The notes under the pieces: model-generated | Seen by the model: only the letters and a program-made list of their open reading frames with translations | What the model was told of the DNA's origin: nothing | Database searches by the model: none | Made by a program: the position numbers and the translations under genes | In this document: one piece after another, positions 32,521-42,851 of the stretch | How the letters are laid out: every line of letters starts with the position of its first letter | How positions within the stretch are numbered: position 1 is the first letter of the stretch | DNA from: Larix kaempferi | Lineage: Eukaryota; Streptophyta; Pinopsida; Pinales; Pinaceae | Assembly (NCBI GenBank): GCA_027924585.1 | Contig: BSBM01000232.1 | Coordinates: 28,964,001 to 29,028,000, forward strand | DNA length: 64,000 bases | Direction of reading: 5' to 3'

Positions 32521-33700
32521 ACTCATCACGAATAGAAGCTTGTTCAAAGGAAGTTGGTAATAATTTCCAAGCATGATGTCCAAGTTAGTAATAATGTAAG
32601 ATTAAATGCTACCTAACTAACTCTAAAGCAAGAAACAAGTCAAAACAAATGCTACCTTGAAATTCCTGAACTAACTTTTACAGTAAGATTAAATGTATTC
32701 AGAAATAATGAGAGATAAGACACACCTTTCAAACTGACGTTTGTCCTGCTTCTAGCTCTTGATCCAAAGCTCCAATGTAGAACCTGTTAAGATCAACCAA
32801 AGAGCAAACATACAAACTTCCAAATACCTCGAATGTAAAGGTTAGATTCAAATCCAGATTAGATACATTTCATGTTAAAGACTTGCACAATACACATGAA
32901 ATGGGAAAGACAAGACAAGTTATCTTATTACAACTTGAAGAATGCTTACATAGGTTGCTTGATGTCCAAGTCAATCCTCCAGCTCCAAGTGCCTTCTCCT
33001 CTAGCTATCTCCACAATGCTGCAAGATCATAAGTTTGGTACTTCAAGAGTCTTCCCTCTTCCCCATGGAATGCCTCTCTTTTATAGTGTATGGTAGGGTT
33101 AACCAACAAGAGAGATGGGTGGATCTAGGGAGAGATAAGTGGATCAAGGTTTCTAATCACAGAAAGTGAGTTGGGATCGAATTAGGGACCCCAATCTTCC
33201 ACTATCTTCGAAAATCCAAAATCCCACAAGCCATGGGAAAAAGGCTAATAAAAGAGTACCGCGCCCTGTGGTCTGAGCATAACGCGGTACTACCACGTTC
33301 TGGGGAAAAAGCATAGCGCGGTAGTGTGAAGTACCGCGTGCATATAAATGAGCAAGGCGCGGTAGTGTAGGTTAATAAAGTCTCAGCTGGATCAAAACTT
33401 GTCAGGGTAGATTTACCTTCAAGGTTCATTCATCTTCTGGGTGGTTCAAACAGCAGGGGAAGTGTCGTCAACTCTGTTTGTGGCGGAGATGCGACACTGT
33501 GGAATATAGAGGTATAACACAATAGACCATTTCGTTTCAGTGATGCTTCGTACGAGTCATCGTTCCTATCCATCAAGTCCACTCCGTGAACTCAAGACTT
33601 TGATGAGAAATCACGCTGGTATTCTTCTTCTGTAAGCATTAATTCATTTGGGGTAAAATCTCTGTGAGCATGAATTCATTTGGGGTAAGATCTAATATAG
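32521..33700. other. No gene; GCGGTA-rich patch
   Basis: Mostly unrecognised. Positions 33255-33375 contain four GCGGTA or TACCGC words in alternating orientation (TACCGCGCC, AACGCGGTACTACCACG, AGCGCGGTAGTG, TACCGCGTGC, GGCGCGGTAGTG), unusual for the CpG content of the area. A 31-bp direct repeat around AATTCATTTGGGGTAA occurs at 33645-33695. Confidence 0.5.
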
Positions 33701-33941
33701 CATAAATAGTAAAAATATTAATATAGCAATTTCAATCCCAAAAATGATACATATGGTTGAACTTTCTTTTAGAAGGAAGGTGGTTCATTTAGCAGTGGCC
33801 CCAAGAAGAACGACGATATTACAAGGGTTTTCGTTGTTGAGAAGATCAGTTGTCATATGTATTTTCCTTTTTTTTTTTTGCTATTACATATTACAAATTA
33901 CACAACCACACCCTCTATGGATCCTCTATGCATCCATTTCA

Positions 33942-34160
33942 ATGGCAAGCAAAGGAGAAGCCCGTCCTTTGACTCTGAGTGCACTTCTAACCAATGCCTG
34001 CAACTTGTTTCCCCAACATAAGGCTCTCATCGTGTCCAGGAAATTCGAAGTTACATACACGGAGCTACAGAAGCTTGTAAATAAACATGCCACCAAGTTA
34101 AGAAACGTTGGGATTGGATGCGGGGATGTGGTGGCTCTCACCTTTCCCAACTCTATTGAG
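33942..34160 (+). pseudogene. First exon of an AAE3-like acyl-activating enzyme (isolated)
   Basis: From ATG 33942 the frame reads MASKGEARPLTLSALLTNAC, then FPQHKALIVSRKFEVTYTEL, then GIGCGDVVALTFPNSIE, followed by GT at 34161. This is the N-terminal exon of the plant AMP-forming enzyme family that includes oxalyl-CoA synthetase AAE3, whose start has the same pattern (L..LL......FP...AL...GKF..T...L...........GI..GDVVALTFPN..E). The exon keeps its frame and a good donor. I found no second exon (expected to continue with a F.....A..R....AAPLN-type block) in the following 1.5 kb. It is either a gene fragment or the first exon of a gene with a very long intron; the remaining motifs are not in this window. 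Confidence 0.6.
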
Positions 34161-35690
34161 GTAAAATTCCTTCGGTTAAATAATATTCCTATGATTTTGT
34201 TACGGAGACTTTCTTGCCATTACTGTTTTCTTTGTTGCTTTAATCCCGGTATTTCCTCAAATGCCAATTTTTCTCTTTTGTTTTCCCCTTCGTTTTGTTA
34301 GATGTCTTATAGCTACAGATTGTGCCCATTTTTGTGCAATACAGATGGGTTGTTTCTTGTCGACGGCTTTTTGGAGGTCATATGTGCCGCAGATGAAATG
34401 CATGGCTCCTACGCTGTTCACTGGAATGATGGTGCTTCCACTAGAGTATGTGTTTAATGCAATACTCGTCGAGCAAAAATCATGCGCCTCCTGGTTCACT
34501 TCTAATACAATGTGTAGCGATGTTTATGTGAAGACTGCAATCAATTGATCAAGAATATTATATGTAATTAGTTGATTGCCCATATTTCAGATCTCACCAT
34601 AGCAATGCAATCACAATGACAATTAAATCACCAATATACTTTTTTAGTATTTGTTCTTCACTGTAATTGATTAATTAAAAGACTAGGAATTGTGTCCATT
34701 ATCAAGGTTGTCGCCAAACCAAATGTTTTTTCCAGAATCCTAGGTAGCGTAGTTGACGGGGAGCTTCCACATTTAACTATGTAATTGTATGGCAAAACCA
34801 TCATCAAATCAACTTGGTCTCTTTTGCCAAAAGGTGTTGCAGATCTTTCCGATGACAAAGATGTCAGAAGCGAAAATGAAGAATCCAATTGATGGTCACA
34901 AGATGGGGCCATACAGTTGCTAGTCGCTCAAATTTTGATATTTACAAAAGAGTGATTGTCACATGCCAATCCCATATTCCAAACATGAATCCTCGTGTTT
35001 CTATGTTAATTACAATATCTCTTGAAAGACATATGGGATTATTTGGATACAGAGAATATCAAAGTGTTTGAGTCTCAGTCAAGTATCATTATTCGAACAA
35101 TGTTTGCTTTGAAATATGCTATGGATTTATCTATTTTTTAGCATGTTTGTGCATCTTAATTGAGGCATCAATATAATTGGGCCCTGCTAATGAAACCTCT
35201 TTAGCAACCTCTAAAGAGTAAATAAATATTCCCAAAGGAGTTCAATGGCTTTTCCTTATTAAAATGTATGCCAATGCATTAGATTTAGCCACTTCTCGTT
35301 TGCTACAAATTAACAAACATTTTTTTCTTTAATCGCTTGACTTTGATCAATTTGAGGTCCAACTAATGTCCTCAACATAATCTAAATCTTGTATATGTCT
35401 AAATATGAGCATTGACCAAACACATACAATCTCCCTTTGGGATCTTTAAGTGTTTTATTGCCTTGTAATACAAGGATTGACTCATAATCCTTGAGAATTA
35501 TGTTTTTTTTGTCAATCCCCCATAGCTATTGCTCCTTGTTTCTCTATTCGCTAGCTTTGTATTCTTAAGTGCTTCATTGCACAAATGTTCATAGAGTCTT
35601 TCCCTTTCTTCTTTGCAACGTTTCTCTTCTAGACACCATACTACTTCTTGCTCCACTGCCCATTCGATTTGCATTGTCCTTCAGCTCATG
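34161..35690. other. No gene recognised
   Basis: Downstream of the AAE3-like exon. Short frames only. It could be intron of that gene if the gene is real. Confidence 0.4.
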
Positions 35691-36020
35691 CTCTACCCCA
35701 CCATTCTTTTTGCATTGTCCTTTTGCTTCACACATTCACTTGCCCCCAACTCCTCCAAAGATACCAATGTTTCCATACTTGCTAGATCTTTTAACTTAGA
35801 GCACCCATGAACATCAACATACAACAACCGAAGCTTTGTACAATGTGCCAACCCCCCTATCCTCTTCAACTTCACACATTCACCTACCTGCAAATCCTCC
35901 AAAGATACCAATGTTTCCATACTAGGAAGCTCTTCTAAGTCACAACACCCCAAAACACATAGCACCCCAAGCTCTGTACATTGCGTCAACCCTTGTATCC
36001 TCTTCAACGTCACACATCAA
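35690..36020 (-). pseudogene. Leucine-rich-repeat fragment of a resistance-gene type protein
   Basis: The minus frame 35693-36013 reads LRR units such as LEELPSMETLVSLEDLQVGE, CVKLKRIGGLAHCTKL, GCSKLKDLASMETLVSLEEL. The pattern (alternating C.KLK.I.GL..CT.L and ELPSMETLVSLEEL) is that of the C-terminal LRRs of plant NBS-LRR proteins. The DNA shows a 144-bp period (two LRRs) between 35759 and 35903. No NB-ARC or TIR domain is nearby, and both ends run into unrelated sequence. Fragment only. Confidence 0.7.
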
Positions 36021-36309
36021 CCTTCCACTCCACTTAAACCCATGCGAAATGCATGAAGCAATTGCTTTTTGCATTGCTCTTTTCCTATGTTTTTTTTGCA
36101 TTTGCAAACTCTTTGTCACAGACATTGCCACATACAACTCTTATTTATAATTATGTATTTAATATTTTAACCAATATATTAATGTCTAATATATATTTTA
36201 TATTTATTATTATTTTTAATTGAAATCTACATCTAAATAGGATAAACTAGGAACCCAGATCAACCTTAATGTAGTGATGAAGGGGAGATTGACATTTTTA
36301 AGTAATGTA

Positions 36310-36690
36310 AACATAATTTGCTATCTTTAAAAAAATGTCATTATAATAAACAAACCTACAATAGGTAAGTTGGAATTTGATGTCATTTTTCCCTGTTAAT
36401 TTATAATTTTATGGTGACCATATGTTATGGGTGCCTTTCACTATGTACATACAAATATATCATCTTTCATATAGATCCATAACATTTTTGTGAATTAATA
36501 AATGTAGCCATTGGATTATCAATGAATGACAAATTATTTGTAAAAATGGTTCAAGGTGTGAATTAATAAATGTAGCCATTGGATTATCAATGAATGACAA
36601 ATTATTTGTAAAAATGGTTCGAGGTTGCATGCTCTATTTTGTTGAGATGATAATTTTTATGTTGTTTTTTTCGATTGTATAGGTAAAGGC
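36310..36690. repeat. Dispersed repeat, copy 2, with internal 68-bp tandem duplication
   Basis: Second copy of the element at 30590-30935. It contains a perfect or near-perfect duplication of 68 bp: GTGAATTAATAAATGTAGCC starts at 36490 and again at 36558, each followed by ATTGGATTATCAATGAATG. The duplication is not present in copy 1. Confidence 0.8.
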
Positions 36691-37230
36691 CAGTTCCAAC
36701 CTATCGAGAGTGGGAAATCAGACAGAGGAGTCAGTCCTTAACTACTTAAATTACCACTTTGCAGGATCAGCACCCAAGCTAACAGCCAGTGTCAACTTGC
36801 TAAGTTCAACAATCAATTAAGCTTTCGTTCAATACGTCACCCTTTATCTAGCGAATTTACCAGTTCCCAAGGCAAGGCTGGCCGGCTGGTGAACCGGCCG
36901 TGTAGAAGGAAGGTTACGCAGAGCAGTTAGAGGACTAGGCTCCTTAGAGAGAAAACTTTACATTACTACAAGTATATTATATTGATATTTCAAAGCTTGA
37001 AATCAAATATACATATTTTATTTAAAAAGATTTTTTTTAAAGAAAATTAATTTTCTTAATGTTTTCAAGTACATTTCATGTCTTAACACATTATAATCTT
37101 CTTATATTAAATATATTGATTTTTTTTTAAATATTGTCTAGATGAAAAGAAATTCTTGGCTAGCTATACATCCAAATAACAAGATAAAAGTTTCGAACAA
37201 ATTGAAGATATAAATATAATCAATAAATGT
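36691..37230. other. Moderately GC-rich patch then AT-rich DNA, no gene
   Basis: Positions 36860-36950 (GGCAAGGCTGGCCGGCTGGTG and onward) are GC-rich and contain the inverted pair GCCGGC.../...CCGGCCG, but no coding frame was recognised. Confidence 0.35.
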
Positions 37231-37234
37231 GAAA

Positions 37235-37440
37235 TTCTAAAGCTGGTGGGAGAATGTGTCTCCTTTGAAGACATGTTTAGTAAATGAACCCTCCTACAAG
37301 AGTAGAGTGTCCTTGGATAACTTGTCAAATTTAGTATATTCTAAAGATGGTAGGAGAATCTCTCCTCTAAAGACATGTTTAGTAAATGTACCCTCCTACA
37401 AGAGTAGAGACTACTTGGATAACTTGTCAAATTTAATGTT
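37235..37440. repeat. 104-bp tandem duplication
   Basis: TTCTAAAG.TGGT.GGAGAAT starts at 37235 and at 37339. Both are followed by AAGACATGTTTAGTAAATG, ACCCTCCTACAAGAGTAGAG and GGATAACTTGTCAAATTTA. Confidence 0.85.
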
Positions 37441-39460
37441 GAAATCTTTATATATGTGTGTAAAGGAAATATCATGAAAATGAGATGTTACCTTTATAGT
37501 TTGATCCATAATGGGGATCAGGTCTAATTTCAAATATTATGATCGTGGTTGACCCGCTCTATCACAAGATTTTAGTTACCCATAACTTGTAAATAGTTTA
37601 TACCTTTGTCATGTGTTATTCTTAGAAGTATCCATGGAGCATACAGTTACACCCTATTTTTTATCTTAATCCCAACTACATATTGTAGAAAAAAGTATTG
37701 TGAACTATCAATATAAAAAACTACTCCATCCCCACAAAATCCTAGGTCCCCCTGGCATGCCCCATTCAAAAGGGATCAATTTTGGGGTTGTTCTTGTAAT
37801 AAAATATTTCCAATTTTAATAAAATATATGTTCTCTTTGTCTACGCTTGGCATTTGTAGAATTCTTGGGACTTTTTTCTTTAGTGGCTTCTTATTTCCTT
37901 CATTCATCTAAAAGGATCAATATATAATTTGGCATCTATTTTTGTGCTTTCTAGGTGGAAGGAATATATATATATACAATGTTATATTGGGTTCAAAAGT
38001 TCATCAGTTGTGCATGTCCCTTGACGTTATTATACACTCTAATACATTTCAACGGTGCAAGAATCACCTTAATCAGAGTCAGTGAGAGGAAGTTATGTCT
38101 CCCACAGGTTGACCTATCAAGTTTACCACCATGGTCCTGAGTGGATTCCATGTCAGCTCATTTCTCACACATGCAAAGCTAGTCACATGTCAACTTTCAA
38201 GAAAATTATAGAAGGTCCAAAGGCATATCCCTAACCAGGGGTTTAGACATGCAAAAACCCTAGAATTATCCCTAGACAACTATTGAGTTATGTTAAATAT
38301 CGGGCCATTAAAAAAAGAAGGGCTTCCATTCTTGTGATGTTATTGTATTGTTCCATAGTTGAGGCAATTACACAAGAGTGAATATTAGAGCATCATAGAG
38401 GAAATAGGAGATCCCATAGTATCCATTATGGCCACAAATTCATAGTTAAATCCATATAGAGTACCACTTTCTTTATATTTTCATTTTATATAGAAGAGAA
38501 AGGGGTGTTTGCAAGCTAATGAGGGTCTCTTTTGACACGTTAGATGCAATAGAAATTGAAAAAATAGGCATCTACCAACTTAAATGGATATTTTGAGATA
38601 CATACACAATGAATCTTGCTCCAAGGAAACAAAATTAAATGTAGGAAATTGAATCGTGTTTCCAAATATATAAATTTTATCTATTTATAATGTTCATAAC
38701 TATCTAAAGTTTGATGTTTTCTAACATGCACATTTTTTTGGACAAATTATAAGGTATATGTTTTTGTGGGTGCAGCTTTTGAGTGCCTAAATGATGGAAT
38801 CAACCTACGAAAACTGGTAGACATATCAAGAACAACTAGCACTAGTGCAACACTATTTTTCCAAATTAAATTTAATAATTTATATTTTTTTAAATTATCT
38901 AAGTGAGCAAACCTCGAAAATAGTACGTCAAGTGTGGGTGCAACCTTTGAAGGTATTAATGCAATTATCATGAAATGGTTTTTTTATAGCATGTAAAGGT
39001 CGGTGTCTAGTAGTGCAGCATACAATTTTTTCTTGAAATGCTTGAGAAACAAAAAATGTATGGATGAAACACTAATAGTGTGTTTTTTGAGTTAAGGAGT
39101 CATGACACAAGAAAAATAACAAAATATATATATATATATATTTTAAATTACATATTTGTAATTTGCAGAAAAATTATATCCGGGTCTAGATTTTCATCAA
39201 AAATTATGGTGGATAGCATATTGTAATCAGCGGGAAAGCATGGGCATATTGAGAAAATGGATGAAATGCTCAATTAGCCATGGTTTAATACATTCCATGG
39301 AATAGGTTTGGTTAATCTGAAGCAAAATATGAAGTAGACACATATGCATAGGGATGACATGCTAGCACGTGTGGAGAGTCGGTCCTAATGCTACGAAACA
39401 CATACGCGTTTCTTTTAAATTCAAATTGATGAGCCTGCCAAAAAAGGTTTCGTGGTAAAC
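37441..39460. other. No gene recognised
   Basis: Two kilobases of AT-rich DNA with only short frames. A TA microsatellite is at about 39125-39142. Confidence 0.45.
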
Positions 39461-39474
39461 AAAATGCATACGTG

Positions 39475-39925
39475 ATATGTAAAACTACAATTACATTATA
39501 TGGTTTGGTGATGATAACATGAAAAAGAATTGGATGGCTAGGTAAATAAAATGAACATCATTTGACATGGTTTTGGATGGCTGAGTATATAGAATGAAAA
39601 TGTTTTGAATGTGATGCACTTGGCGACTTGGTGCATTAGACTTGACTTGGTGATTATACCATTAAAAATATTCAAGGCACGTTATACCCGGCTTGGAAAT
39701 GATAACATTAAAAATATTTGGATGGTTAGGTATATAGAATGAACATGAATTAGTGCATTATACTTGGCTTGATGATGATAACAAATGAGAACATTAAAAA
39801 GAGTTGGATGGATAGGTATATAGAATGAATATCTTTCATCAAGAAAGCGAATATGACTTGGTGCATTAGACTTGGCTTGGTGATGATAACATGAAAAATA
39901 TTTGGATGGCTAGGTATATATAATA
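39475..39925. repeat. TTGGATGGCTAGGTATATA repeats
   Basis: Five imperfect copies of TTGGATGG.TAGGTATATAGAATGAA, joined by CTTGGTGCATTAGACTTGGC and TTGGTGATGATAACAT phrases, lie at 39528, 39570, 39716, 39802 and 39899. Related words (GTGATATGTAACACTACAATTA, GATAACATTAGAAATA) reappear at 54970-55020, on the far side of the GA-rich array. Confidence 0.7.
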
Positions 39926-39929
39926 ATAG

Positions 39930-40600
39930 TAAATATTAGTAAGGGTTAGGGGGGAGGGGGGAGATAGAGAAAGAGAGGACTAGGGAGAGAGGGGGGGGGG
40001 GGGGGTTAGGGGTTTGGGGAGGAGTAAGGCAATTAAAGAGAGAGGGGGTTATAGGTGAGGAGTGGGAGTGTTGAGGTTAGAGAGAGAGAGAGAGGTAAAG
40101 GGAGAGACATGGGGGGGTGGTTAGTGGAAAGGTGAGGGGGATTAGGAGACAAAGATAGAGTGGGGGGTTTAAGGGTAGGAGAGTAGGAGAGACATAGAGA
40201 GGGGGGGCTAGTGGTCGGGGGAGTATGAGAAAGATAGAGAGTGGGGGTATTCAGGGGGTCAGCGGTAAAGAGAGAGGGGGGTGTTAAGGGGTTAGAGGTA
40301 GAGACAGAGGGGGCTGTTAGTATATTGGGGGTAAGTGGAGAAGGGGAGATACAAAGTGAGAGAAAGGGTTAGTAAGTTTTAGGGAGAGGAGGGAGAGAGG
40401 GAGAGAGAGAGGAGGAAGGTTAGTGGTAGGGGGAGGCATAGGGATGTGTTTGACGTGTGGTGAGAGAGAGAGAGAGAGAGCGAGAAAGAGAGAGTATAAA
40501 TGGGGCAATGGTGTGTTAGGGGGTTGAGGGAGATAGAGAGGGGTGGGGGTTAGGTGTAGGTGGAGGAGTAGGGGAGTGAGAGAGAATGAGAGAGGGGGTT

Positions 40601-40635
<35 letters not shown>

Positions 40636-40850
40636 GAGGGTGAGAGACGGAGAGAGAAGGGGGTGTTAGGGGATTGGGGGAGATCTACAAAGGGTTAGGA
40701 GTTATGGAGAGAGAGAGAGAGAGATGGATGGGTGGTTACTAGCAAGGGCGGGGGGATTAGGAGAGATAAAGATAGAGGGGGGGGTTAAGGGTAAGAGGAG
40801 TAGGAGAGGCATAGAGAGGGAGTTTAGGGGTAGGGGGAGTATGAGAGAGA
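39930..40850. repeat. GA/G-run array, left half
   Basis: Almost pure purine on the plus strand: GAGAGA runs, GGGGGTTAGG and G-tracts of 6 to 16 (for example near 39990). Units such as GGGGGTTAGGGGT, GTAGGAGAG and AGAGAGAGGGGG recur irregularly. It was one block with 54207-55110 before the 13.36-kb element inserted; AGAGA at 40846-40850 is the left target duplication. Confidence 0.9.
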
Positions 40851-41670
40851 TGTTAGGATATTCCTATACTCCATCCTAGTCCCACCAGTATTTTGATCAT
40901 TTACATTTTCAGTCATGCATGCACTTTTAGGGTTTGCATGCATCATTTAGGGTTTGCAAGCATTCCATTCATCTGTCCCAGCACCTAGCCCTCAGTTAGC
41001 TAGCCCCCAGAGCTTCCTTCTACTCATTTTCATCCCTCCTAGCCTGTCATGCACCCTCCTTTCACCTACTACATGAGAAGGGTGCCTCTCTCACCTACCA
41101 GTCTAGTTTACTTTAGTTATCCACCAGTCTTTCCTTGATTTGAAGCCAGAATGACTCCTCAATGTTGTTATCACTCCAATTGACCTCTAATGAGACATGA
41201 CTACCTGTTCTGACTCCAGTTAGCTCCTCATGTGCCCTCCACTGATCCGCCGTCATTTAGTTAGTGTCTCCATGTGCCAGTTACATTAAGTTACACCTAC
41301 CACACTCAGTTAGACTTAGTTTGACTGATGGTTGACAGTTACTTGTGCATTGATGACTCCACCGATGATGAGATAGACTACTAGTTGTGCTCCGATGATA
41401 CTCCAATGATCCTTTGATCACTCCATGAAGGATAATTCGAATTGCCACCTTAAGCATTCAAATCCTCATGCATTGTATTATTTATATGTCCATTTGTGAT
41501 TAATAATTTAGTGTGTGAGAAGTATTTTTGCTTCTATCTAAGTTCTACTGTATTATTATTCTATTGCTCATTATACTGCATTGACCACTCTTCTTCTATT
41601 TTCTTGCTTAATCAGTTACTTTCTTGTGAGGTATACATCATCTCTTAGATCTGCTGTGAGGATTTTCACA
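40851..41670 (+). repeat. 5' LTR of the 13.36-kb element
   Basis: Starts TGTTAGGATATTCC and ends GATTTTCACA. It contains the repeated phrase TTTAGGGTTTGCATGCATC and a CCTAGCC..TAGCTAGCCCC block. Mostly C/T and A/G differences separate it from the 3' LTR. Confidence 0.93.
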
Positions 41671-41682
41671 TGGTATCAGAAC
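41671..41682 (+). promoter_or_regulatory. Primer binding site
   Basis: TGGTATCAGAAC begins at the first base after the LTR. This is the initiator Met tRNA complement with one difference from the usual TGGTATCAGAGC. Confidence 0.85.
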
Positions 41683-41825
41683 ATGTTGAGAGTATTGTTT
41701 ATCTCCATTCCTGAGAGTTTTTTGCAGGTTATTATCAAGATTTCGAGTGCAGCAGTTTCTGCATTTTTGCAGCAATAGCAGTTGCAGATATTCTCTATTG
41801 TTTTTGTAGGTCTTCTACAGCTTCA

Positions 41826-42851
41826 ATGTATTCAGAAGAAATCTATCCTCTTTCTCCATTCAACTATGATCTTCTTTATCCACTCAACTATGGTGAATGG
41901 AAACTAAATATGATAGCACATTTAAAGAAAAATGGTCTCTTTGATCATTGTTTTGAAAGAGAGTTCGAATCCTCTGAAGAAAAGAATGACTGGTTAGATG
42001 AAGGTGGACGAGCTATTGCAGCCATGATGTTTGCTATGCCTCAATGGATGTTATATGACCTCTCTTATTTTTCATCACCAAAAGAGCTATGGGCTCACCT
42101 GGATGTAATATTTGGCAAACATAATGAAGGATTTGGTCCAAACCCCTTCAAGAGCAAGCAAAGTGATGCATTCGCCCTCCTTGATGATCTCATTGATCAT
42201 GAACCAGTATCAAACACATCTCATATTGAAGTTGACCACAAAGAAGAAGAACTTGTAGATTCTACACTCATGCTCCAATTTTATTCTCTTTTTGTGCCAG
42301 CTCACACTCTAGATATTGCAGAAGGTCCTAAATCCTCACTTGCACTAGAGTCTGTTGGTTTGCATCATGATCACATGATTATTTCGGAGGTAAAATCAGC
42401 TATTGGAGGTAATGCATTCGTTCTCCTCAAGCAATCACCTCTTATTTACTACTATATGATCATTATTCCATGCTTTCAGAAGGTTATTGAAGAATATGGC
42501 CATTTCCACCTGCTTGGGATCATTTCTCATGCATCCACTGGTTTTGATCTCACCTCTTATGGTTCAAAGGAGATCTCAAGACACCATTGCCATTCGCTTG
42601 AGATAGTTTCTCATGCATTTAGTGGTTTTGATCTCACCTCTTATGGTTCAAAGGAGATCTCAAGAAACCATGATTCAAGTCTTGGATCTAATTTGGATTC
42701 TAAGAAATTACTACTTGGGATAATTTCTCGTGCATATGATAGTTTTGATCTCACCCTTGCTGGTTCAAAGGAGATCTCAAGAAACTATCCATCAAATCTT
42801 AAATCTGATTTGGATTTCAAGCAATCATTATTATTTGATGGTTCTTTTTGA
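41826..42851 (+). CDS. Gag-like protein with repeated C-terminal modules
   Basis: 341 residues from ATG 41826, 155 bp after the 5' LTR. Residues 10-100 resemble the N-terminal gag region of Ty1/copia elements (UBN2-like): YPLNYGEWKLNMIAHLKKNG then FDHCF, later AMPQWMLYDLSYFSSPKELW, where the W..M...L and L....ELW spacing is diagnostic. After residue 230 the protein repeats a module: LGIISHASTGFDLTSYGSKE followed by ISRHH, LEIVSHAFSGFDLTSYGSKE, and LGIISRAYDSFDLTLAGSKE. The underlying DNA spacing is 84 bp, then about 117 bp. A fourth, out-of-frame module follows the stop (42855-42900). No zinc knuckle, protease or other pol domain is attached. The repeated tail has no counterpart I know in gag proteins. 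Confidence 0.7.
   Translation: MYSEEIYPLSPFNYDLLYPLNYGEWKLNMIAHLKKNGLFDHCFEREFESSEEKNDWLDEGGRAIAAMMFAMPQWMLYDLSYFSSPKELWAHLDVIFGKHNEGFGPNPFKSKQSDAFALLDDLIDHEPVSNTSHIEVDHKEEELVDSTLMLQFYSLFVPAHTLDIAEGPKSSLALESVGLHHDHMIISEVKSAIGGNAFVLLKQSPLIYYYMIIIPCFQKVIEEYGHFHLLGIISHASTGFDLTSYGSKEISRHHCHSLEIVSHAFSGFDLTSYGSKEISRNHDSSLGSNLDSKKLLLGIISRAYDSFDLTLAGSKEISRNYPSNLKSDLDFKQSLLFDGSF

Noticed and set aside
33744-33941. 66-residue extension before the AAE3-like exon, with a hydrophobic stretch
   Set aside because: Family members begin close to the ATG at 33942; the extension contains a T-run-encoded Phe block and no conserved sequence.
34257-34499. Minus frame with STIIPVNSVGAMHFICGTYD resembling the copper-protein (phytocyanin) FICG block
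   Set aside because: Only four or five residues match; the HC...G copper-binding partner that should follow FICG is missing and there is no upstream domain.
40317-40508. Ser/Leu/Pro-rich frames in the GA-rich arrays (also 54332-54517)
   Set aside because: They are direct translations of GA and GT microsatellites.
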